From the NCBI GenBank assembly GCA_017511325.1, contig JAFWKS010000332.1, positions 1 to 10,756 of the forward strand: a stretch of DNA of 10,756 bases. The letters run 5' to 3'. Each line of letters opens with the position of its first letter. Position 1 is the first letter of the stretch. This document shows, one piece after another, positions 5,724 to 10,756 of the stretch. Position numbers and translations under genes: made by a program. Under the pieces are notes generated by a model that was given only the letters and a program-made list of their open reading frames with translations, made no database searches and was not told the DNA's origin. The stretch is from Erysipelotrichaceae bacterium (GTDB lineage Bacteria > Bacillota_I > Bacilli_A > Erysipelotrichales > Erysipelotrichaceae).

Positions 5724-7595
5724 ATGGCAGTTAAACAGTTTAAAACAGAATCAAAAAGATTGCTGGATATGATGGCCAATTCAATTTATACCAATACCGA
5801 CATCTTCTTAAGAGAGCTTATCTCCAACGCATCTGATGCACTGGATAAAAGACACATCCTCTCTTTGACGGATCCGTCCATTACTTCAGAGGATCCGAAG
5901 ATCCACATCGATGTCGACAAGAAAAACAAGACGATCACCATCTTAGATAACGGTATCGGTATGGATAAAAAGGAGCTGGAAGACAATCTGGGCACTATCG
6001 CCAAATCAGGCACCTTTGAATTCAAGAGCGAACTTGACGAAAAAAGAGAAGCCGACATCATCGGACAGTTCGGTGTCGGATTCTATTCGGCTTTCATGGT
6101 CGCCGACAGTGTTGAAGTCGTAAGCCGTAAAGTCAATTCCGATAAAGCTTACAAATGGACTTCGAATATGGACGGCTATGAAGTAGGAAGCGGCACAAGA
6201 GATGATTATGGCACGACGATCACTTTGCATATCAAGGACAACACCAAGGAAAAGAAATATGACAAGTATCTTGACCGTGCCGAGATCCAGTCCCTGGTAA
6301 AGAAGTATTCCGATTTCATCAGATACCCGATCGAGATGCTGGTAGAGAGCTATGACTACAAGGAAGACGGCAAGTCTGAGAAGATCGAGAAGCTGGAGAC
6401 TATCAACTCCATGCAGCCGATCTGGAAGAAAGCCAAGAAGGACATCAAGCCGGAAGACTATGACAACTTCTATATGCAGGAGTATTACGATTACTCGAAA
6501 CCGCTCAAGACGATCCACTACAAAGTCGAAGGAAACACTTCATACAGCGCCTTGCTGTTCATCCCTTCACAAAGGCCTTTCAACTACTACACCAGTGACT
6601 ACAAGCTTGGACTCAAGCTCTATTCCCGCGGTGTCTTCATCAAGGATGAAGCCAAAGAGATCGTTTCCGATTACTTCAGATTCATCAGAGGTGTCGTTGA
6701 TTCCGATGATCTTAGTCTGAATATCTCCCGTGAGATCCTGCAGCAGGATTATCAGATGAAGAATCTGAAGAAATCCGTAGACAAGAAGATAAAGTCCACA
6801 CTTGAGACCATGCTGGAAAAGCAGCGTGAAGACTACGAGAAGTTCTTTGACAACTTCGGCACACAACTCAAATACGGCTGCTATGACGGGTTTGGTACAA
6901 ACAAGGATGTTCTGATCGATCTGATCATGTTCAAGTCCTCAAAGGAAGATAAATACGTCACACTCAAGGAATATGTCGACAGGATGAAGAAAGACCAGAA
7001 AGACATCTACTACGCTTCAGGTGAATCGTTAGAAAAGATCAAGCAGTTGCCGCAGCTGGAGAAGATTCTTGACAAGGGCTATGAAGTCCTCTACTTCACC
7101 GATTCCGTCGATGAGTTCTTCGCTTCAGTCGTAAATGCCTATAATGAAAAACCATTCAAATCGATCCTGAAAGGCGATCTTGATCTTGATTCCAAGAAGG
7201 AAAAGGAAGATCTGGAGAAAAAGAGCGAAGAAAGCAAGGATCTGCTCGACAAGATCAAAGAGATCCTCAAGGATAAAGTCCAGGATGTCAAACTCTCATC
7301 AAGACTCAAGACTTACCCAGCCTGTCTGGTGTCTGACGACATGATGTCTATCGAAATGGAGAAAGTCTTCAGACAGATGAACCAGGAAGGCATGAAAGCC
7401 AACAAGATCCTGGAGATCAATCCTGATCATGAACTCTTTGCCGCATTGAAGAAACTCAACGATAATGGCGAAGATATCAGTGATTATGCGACCCTTCTCT
7501 ATCAGCAGGCTCTGTTGATGGCGGGTCTGGAACTGGAAGATCCTAGTGCCTATGCCTTGAAGATCTCCGAGCTCATGCTCAAGGCGATCAAATGA
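5724..7595 (+). CDS. htpG: Molecular chaperone HtpG (Hsp90 family)
   Basis: This 623-residue cytosolic ATP-dependent chaperone is of normal HtpG length. The N-terminal GHKL ATPase domain shows ELISNASDALDK at 31-42 (with the catalytic Glu and Mg-binding Asn), DNGIGM at 75-80 and GQFGVGFYSAF at 114-124. A short charged linker follows near 210-230, then the middle domain with the NISREILQQD block, and a C-terminal dimerisation domain. The bacterial protein has no MEEVD tail, and none is seen. The frame opens at 5703, but the ATG at 5724 is chosen because AAAGGAGG at 5708-5715 is eight bases before it and the family N-terminus begins there. A CIRCE operator and SigA-type promoter precede it and a strong terminator follows, so it is a single-gene heat-shock unit. 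Confidence 0.98.
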   Translation: MAVKQFKTESKRLLDMMANSIYTNTDIFLRELISNASDALDKRHILSLTDPSITSEDPKIHIDVDKKNKTITILDNGIGMDKKELEDNLGTIAKSGTFEFKSELDEKREADIIGQFGVGFYSAFMVADSVEVVSRKVNSDKAYKWTSNMDGYEVGSGTRDDYGTTITLHIKDNTKEKKYDKYLDRAEIQSLVKKYSDFIRYPIEMLVESYDYKEDGKSEKIEKLETINSMQPIWKKAKKDIKPEDYDNFYMQEYYDYSKPLKTIHYKVEGNTSYSALLFIPSQRPFNYYTSDYKLGLKLYSRGVFIKDEAKEIVSDYFRFIRGVVDSDDLSLNISREILQQDYQMKNLKKSVDKKIKSTLETMLEKQREDYEKFFDNFGTQLKYGCYDGFGTNKDVLIDLIMFKSSKEDKYVTLKEYVDRMKKDQKDIYYASGESLEKIKQLPQLEKILDKGYEVLYFTDSVDEFFASVVNAYNEKPFKSILKGDLDLDSKKEKEDLEKKSEESKDLLDKIKEILKDKVQDVKLSSRLKTYPACLVSDDMMSIEMEKVFRQMNQEGMKANKILEINPDHELFAALKKLNDNGEDISDYATLLYQQALLMAGLELEDPSAYALKISELMLKAIK

Positions 7596-7602
7596 TCATA
7601 TA

Positions 7603-7630
7603 GAGTGAGAATCAGTTCTCACTCTTTTTT
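7603..7630 (+). terminator. Intrinsic terminator of htpG
   Basis: A perfect nine-pair stem, GAGTGAGAA with TTCTCACTC, encloses the loop TCAG and is followed directly by six T. It begins seven bases after the htpG stop codon, a textbook Rho-independent terminator. Confidence 0.93.
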
Positions 7631-7662
7631 ATTATTAGTAAGATGAATAAAATATTTTTCAG

Positions 7663-7668
7663 TATAAT
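7663..7668 (+). promoter_or_regulatory. -10 box immediately upstream of the L,D-transpeptidase gene
   Basis: An exact TATAAT is followed by TAATTA and then the ATG at 7675. Initiation at the usual distance would put the first transcribed base on or next to the A of ATG. The preceding htpG terminator makes a new promoter necessary. No Shine-Dalgarno and no strong -35 are visible (AAGATG at 17 bases). Confidence 0.55.
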
Positions 7669-7674
7669 TAATTA

Positions 7675-8997
7675 ATGAAAATGCTTAAATCCGCTAAGAA
7701 TCAGAAAAGAGCGATCATCGCTCTTGGCCTAGTATTGCTTCTTCTGTCCGTTTATCTGTTTGGACTGATCTTCTTTTCCAAGCACTTTCTGCCGCATACA
7801 TCGATAAGCGACAATGATGTTTCCCTGATGGATCTTAGCAAAGCCAACGAAGTCATTCAAGACCTCAAGCCAGAGATCACCATCATACAGAAGAGTGGAA
7901 GCACCACCAGCACCTACAGGCAGGAATTCACGCTTAAGCAGCTGAGTCCTGATATCACCTATGATACTTCAGCTAACTTGAAGAATCAGGATACTCTTTT
8001 ATGGTTCATCTCACTGTTTGATCAAAAAGATCTTGAACCAAACAAGATAAAAGGTACGCTCTCAGCGGATAAGGTAAATGAACTTGCGGAGAGCCTGTAT
8101 TGTCTCAAGGAAGAAAATATCATCAAGCCAGTCAACGCCCACTATGAAGTGAAAGACGGCAAACTGATCCTGAAAAAAGCATCAGATGGATCATATATAG
8201 ATAAAGATACAGCGATCACTGCTTTTCGTGATCATATCAATCAGCTGTTTACGAAAGAAGCTTCACTAATTCTTGATCTTACCGGTCTATATGAAAAGGC
8301 CAGCATCAGAGATGATGATCCTTCCCTCGATGGAAAGAAAGCCTATCTTGAAAAGCTTTTAAACCGAAAGATCGAGATGAATATATATGATGAGAAAATC
8401 GAGATAAGCAAGGAAGATATCTGTTTCCTCTATGATCTGAGTGATTCTGATCCGGCTCTCAATGAAGATCATCTTGGTGACTACATACTGAAACTATCTA
8501 TCGAGAATGATGGCTCATCATCTTATATCGATAAGCCTGATCTTAAGGAAAAACTTAAAAAAGTGCTTTCAGAAAGCAATGATGAAAGTATCGACGTCAA
8601 GACCATTTCCGGTCAGCCTGTAAGAAGAGTTGAGGTCAAGATAAATGAACAGACGCTCTACTACTATGAAGACGACAAGCTGACACTTAGATCACCGATC
8701 GTTTCCGGCAACAAGGATCTGACCGATGAAACGCCGCATGGAAGATTTGAAGTTAGAAGGAAAGTCGAAGATACCAAACTCAGAGGAAGAGACTACATCG
8801 AACACGTCGACTACTGGGTCGGCTTTGATGAAACAGGCGGAATGTATGGGCTTCATGATGCCCAATGGCGTGATGAGTTCGGCGGCGACATCTGGCTCTA
8901 TGATCCTTCAAGAGGATGCGTAAACATGCCTCTAGACAAGATCGGCCTGTTGTTTAAGAGACTGAGACTTGGTGATGAGATAAGCATTGCGGACTAA
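7675..8997 (+). CDS. Membrane-anchored L,D-transpeptidase (YkuD domain)
   Basis: This 440-residue envelope protein has a short basic N-terminus, one membrane helix at about 12-34 with no clear cleavage site, then an extracytoplasmic region. Residues about 40-310 resemble the YoaR/PG-binding-4 type repeats often found before YkuD domains. The C-terminal catalytic domain starts near 316. It contains TPHGRFEV at 353-360, GLHDAQWRDEFGG at 392-404 (His394) and SRGCVNMP at 412-419, with Cys415 as nucleophile. The family commonly has SHGC, so Arg replaces the usual His. L,D-transpeptidases make 3-3 peptidoglycan crosslinks or attach proteins, using tetrapeptide donors. The gene is a single unit between two terminators. 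It has no Shine-Dalgarno; ATG at 7675 or 7681 are both possible starts. Fold and catalytic call are firm; whether it crosslinks or anchors is not known. Confidence 0.92.
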   Translation: MKMLKSAKNQKRAIIALGLVLLLLSVYLFGLIFFSKHFLPHTSISDNDVSLMDLSKANEVIQDLKPEITIIQKSGSTTSTYRQEFTLKQLSPDITYDTSANLKNQDTLLWFISLFDQKDLEPNKIKGTLSADKVNELAESLYCLKEENIIKPVNAHYEVKDGKLILKKASDGSYIDKDTAITAFRDHINQLFTKEASLILDLTGLYEKASIRDDDPSLDGKKAYLEKLLNRKIEMNIYDEKIEISKEDICFLYDLSDSDPALNEDHLGDYILKLSIENDGSSSYIDKPDLKEKLKKVLSESNDESIDVKTISGQPVRRVEVKINEQTLYYYEDDKLTLRSPIVSGNKDLTDETPHGRFEVRRKVEDTKLRGRDYIEHVDYWVGFDETGGMYGLHDAQWRDEFGGDIWLYDPSRGCVNMPLDKIGLLFKRLRLGDEISIAD

Positions 8998-9021
8998 AAA
9001 GGAGATCTTGGATCTCCTTTT
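8997..9021. terminator. Bidirectional terminator between convergent genes
   Basis: AAAAGGAGATC and GATCTCCTTTT form a perfect 11-pair stem with a three-base loop (TTG). The A run on one side and T run on the other serve both strands. It fills the entire gap between the transpeptidase stop (8995-8997) and the hydrolase stop (9022-9024). Confidence 0.93.
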
Positions 9022-10179
9022 CTATTGCAGCTTATAATCCCAGTGTTTTGACATGTCTCCGAAGGAATAGATCCTCATAGTCTTCCTGGTGAGATTGTAG
9101 ATGCATGAGTACTGGGTCTTGCCCCTGTCGGCACCGTTAGTCGGATCCTGGATGACCAGTTTCATCAGGTTCTCCACAAAGTCTTCTCTCATGCCTTTCT
9201 TTCTGGTCCTGAACAATCCCGCTTTCAACACTTCATCTCTTCCGCAGCCATCAGGGAAGAACTTGTCTTCTTTTGCCACATAGTGGTTGGTCGCATGATC
9301 TATGTCTGTTACCGTCATCTCATCGCCCAGCCATTCGATCAGGCAGGATCTGCCGCTTTTATCAGCGACCATGATGTGATAATCAGCTCCAGGCATCGCG
9401 CCTTTGATGTTGACGCTACCGAATAACGCAAGAGCTTCTTCAACATCTGCACAGTTGTCAAGAGCCATTCTCATGATGATCGGATGAAGGTATGTAATCT
9501 TTCCTTCCTTTTTCGTTTCGATCGTTTCCATATCAGCGATCCAGGCTTTTTTATCGGCCTTATTTACCGCAATCGAATTATAGGATACATGCTTCCAGTA
9601 TGGATCAGGCAACTCTCCGGGATTTTCTAAAAACAGGTTGTCCTTATTCAGATTGAGTTTCTCTTCATATGTTTCGTATGGGATCTCTTTCCAGTCGGCT
9701 TTTACACAAAGGGCCAGTATGGAGATCGCCAGTCCTGCTTCATTCATGCCATCCATGCACAGATAAGGGCACAATACGAAACCGCTGAGATCAGTGACGC
9801 CATCATCCGCCATTCCTTTGGCGTATGAGCCGTTTTTAAAGTCGATCCAGTACGCATCGCCACAGCCTAATGATCTATACTTCGCCTTAGGATTGTTTCC
9901 CTCAACGATCATATTCAAGCCTGTGCGAGGATTGTGCACACGGTCGTTGTTCTTGTAGTGTGAGTAATCATAATTGCGCACGAACAGGACATCACCATCC
10001 AGGTTTCTGGTCACAAAAGTCGAACAGCCTGCCGAAATGATCGCTTTGAACATATCCGGCAGATCATAGTAGTCATAGTTGCATGTCATGTGGTAGAGAT
10101 AGCCTTCATCGTCTACTCTTTTTATCGATTCAACAGCTTCGATCTGTTTTGGATCTTTAAGCAATGCATGAGGATTCAT
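9022..10179 (-). CDS. Linear amide C-N hydrolase, choloylglycine hydrolase/penicillin acylase-like Ntn family
   Basis: This 385-residue protein resembles the bile salt hydrolase/penicillin V acylase family of N-terminal-nucleophile amidases. The likely nucleophile is Cys52 in AGCSTF. Arg68 and Asp71 in FVRNYDY fall 16 and 19 residues later, the same spacing as Cys2, Arg18 and Asp21 of bile salt hydrolase. DGMNEAGLAIS at 143-153 and ATNHY at 296-300 carry further family asparagines, and TQYSCIYN near 355-362 matches the C-terminal strand. A 51-residue segment precedes Cys52 and must be removed for an Ntn enzyme to act; it is not a signal peptide. The ATG at 10179 is preferred over an upstream in-frame extension to 10245 because AAGGAAGG lies eight bases before it and the symporter stop ends two bases upstream. 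The substrate (bile conjugate, N-acyl amide, penicillin-like or other) cannot be told. Confidence 0.85.
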   Translation of the reverse strand: MNPHALLKDPKQIEAVESIKRVDDEGYLYHMTCNYDYYDLPDMFKAIISAGCSTFVTRNLDGDVLFVRNYDYSHYKNNDRVHNPRTGLNMIVEGNNPKAKYRSLGCGDAYWIDFKNGSYAKGMADDGVTDLSGFVLCPYLCMDGMNEAGLAISILALCVKADWKEIPYETYEEKLNLNKDNLFLENPGELPDPYWKHVSYNSIAVNKADKKAWIADMETIETKKEGKITYLHPIIMRMALDNCADVEEALALFGSVNIKGAMPGADYHIMVADKSGRSCLIEWLGDEMTVTDIDHATNHYVAKEDKFFPDGCGRDEVLKAGLFRTRKKGMREDFVENLMKLVIQDPTNGADRGKTQYSCIYNLTRKTMRIYSFGDMSKHWDYKLQ

Positions 10180-10180
10180 A

Positions 10181-10756
10181 TCATTTGCCTTCCTTTTGCG
10201 CCATAGCTTCAGCATATTCTTTCTGTGTATCGATAAGTGAAGCAAAGACCGCCATGAAAACAGCGACTAAAGCCGGGATCCAGCCCAAAAGAGCGTTGAT
10301 CGTATTCTGTGTGGCAACACTCTGCAACAGACCCTGATCAGCCAGTTTGGCAGAGAATCCGGCTGCAGCCAGAGCTACCAGGAACAGCTTGTCGACAGCA
10401 GCTTCAGCAATCTTGGAAGCCAGGTTGTCTCCGGTAGAGACCATCGTATCGAGCCTTCTGCCGTTTTGTATCTCAACGATATCCGAAATAGAATTTCTGT
10501 TGGTGTTGAAAAGGATGAAAGTCATCGTCAGACCGATGCCGGCAGAGATCGCATTGATGTAGGCGTTGATTACATTATACGGATCGATGATAAACGGGAT
10601 CTTGCCTGCTATCTGAACAAGAGCTGCCACGATCATCGTCTTCTTTCTGCCTAAAAGCGTATCGATCTTCGGTGTGAGGATCGAGAAGATGATCGAGAAC
10701 AGCAGATATACTGCCATGACCGGCGTAGCTAATGAAGAGTTGTTCAAAACATATGC
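10181..10756 (-). CDS. GPH/MFS-type cation symporter, C-terminal part (runs off the right edge)
   Basis: About 191 residues of an integral membrane protein are visible. The reading frame is still open at the window edge, so the true start lies outside. At least five hydrophobic helices are present. The cytoplasmic loop TPKIDTLLGRKKTM (about 28-41) is typical of glycoside-pentoside-hexuronide:cation symporters and related MFS proteins, and the short charged C-terminus (DTQKEYAEAMAQKEGK) is cytosolic. The stop is two bases upstream of the hydrolase ATG, and the hydrolase Shine-Dalgarno lies inside the last codons, so the two are co-transcribed and translated together. The natural reading is that the symporter imports the hydrolase substrate or exports a product; sugar specificity should not be assumed from the family name. 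Confidence 0.75.
   Translation of the reverse strand, partial: AYVLNNSSLATPVMAVYLLFSIIFSILTPKIDTLLGRKKTMIVAALVQIAGKIPFIIDPYNVINAYINAISAGIGLTMTFILFNTNRNSISDIVEIQNGRRLDTMVSTGDNLASKIAEAAVDKLFLVALAAAGFSAKLADQGLLQSVATQNTINALLGWIPALVAVFMAVFASLIDTQKEYAEAMAQKEGK

Noticed and set aside
6006..6866. Antisense and shifted-frame open frames inside htpG (including 170 and 122 residues)
   Set aside because: They mirror the codon bias of htpG, have no start signals and no recognisable protein features.
10180..10245. 22-residue upstream extension of the amidase that could look like a basic leader
   Set aside because: It overlaps the symporter gene and ignores the well-placed Shine-Dalgarno before the ATG at 10179.
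10181..10747. Complete short transporter starting at a TTG codon (10747)
   Set aside because: The frame is open to the window edge and the visible part is only the C-terminal half of a symporter, so it is a partial gene.
1..10756. CRISPR array, tRNA or rRNA genes, toxin-antitoxin or defence island
   Set aside because: No spaced direct repeats, cloverleaf sequences, rRNA blocks or defence-type domains were seen on either strand.

Overview
The window looks like chromosomal DNA of a low-to-moderate GC Firmicute, probably in or near the Erysipelotrichia, although rank below phylum is inference. The evidence is the conserved ybeY-dgkA-cdd-era-recO gene order, an HrcA/CIRCE operator, an ECF-type thiamine S-component, a YgaC/DUF402 nucleotidase and strong GGAGG-type ribosome binding sites. 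TGA is used as a normal stop throughout, so this is not a code-4 mollicute. Nothing in the window looks like a phage, plasmid, transposon, CRISPR array or RNA gene cluster.

Layout from left to right. Positions 1-124 are a very AT-rich tail full of T and A tracts. Positions 125-1986 (minus strand) form a thiamine unit: a TPP riboswitch and promoter, then thiT (thiamine uptake) and thiN (thiamine pyrophosphokinase), followed by a DUF402 nucleoside di/triphosphatase with its own -10 box. Positions 2000-5623 (minus) are a compact operon, ybeY-dgkA-cdd-era-recO and a D,D-carboxypeptidase lipoprotein, in which every junction overlaps by 1 to 8 bases. Positions 5624-5723 are a divergent control region with a CIRCE operator for htpG (5724-7595, plus), which ends in a strong terminator. 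Positions 7675-8997 (plus) encode a membrane-anchored L,D-transpeptidase. It converges on a minus-strand pair, a choloylglycine-hydrolase-like Ntn amidase (9022-10179) and the C-terminal part of a GPH/MFS symporter that runs off the right edge. A perfect 11-bp hairpin fills the gap between the converging stop codons.

Functional picture. The thiamine unit imports thiamine and converts it to TPP, and TPP can shut the unit down through the riboswitch. The ybeY operon combines ribosome maturation (YbeY, Era), pyrimidine salvage (Cdd), lipid-carrier phosphorylation (DgkA), DNA repair (RecO) and peptidoglycan trimming (DacA-like). The D,D-carboxypeptidase produces the tetrapeptide stems that L,D-transpeptidases use as donors, so these two envelope enzymes may work in one pathway. 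The hydrolase and symporter look like an uptake-and-deacylation or deconjugation pair with unknown substrate.

I found no clearly undescribed multi-gene system. The features most worth a second look are regulatory: a compact TPP-switch platform in which the P2/P3 5' strand can capture the anti-Shine-Dalgarno segment; a one-mismatch CIRCE placed on htpG; and three genes that lack a Shine-Dalgarno and have an exact TATAAT 6-8 bases before ATG, which predicts leaderless mRNAs.
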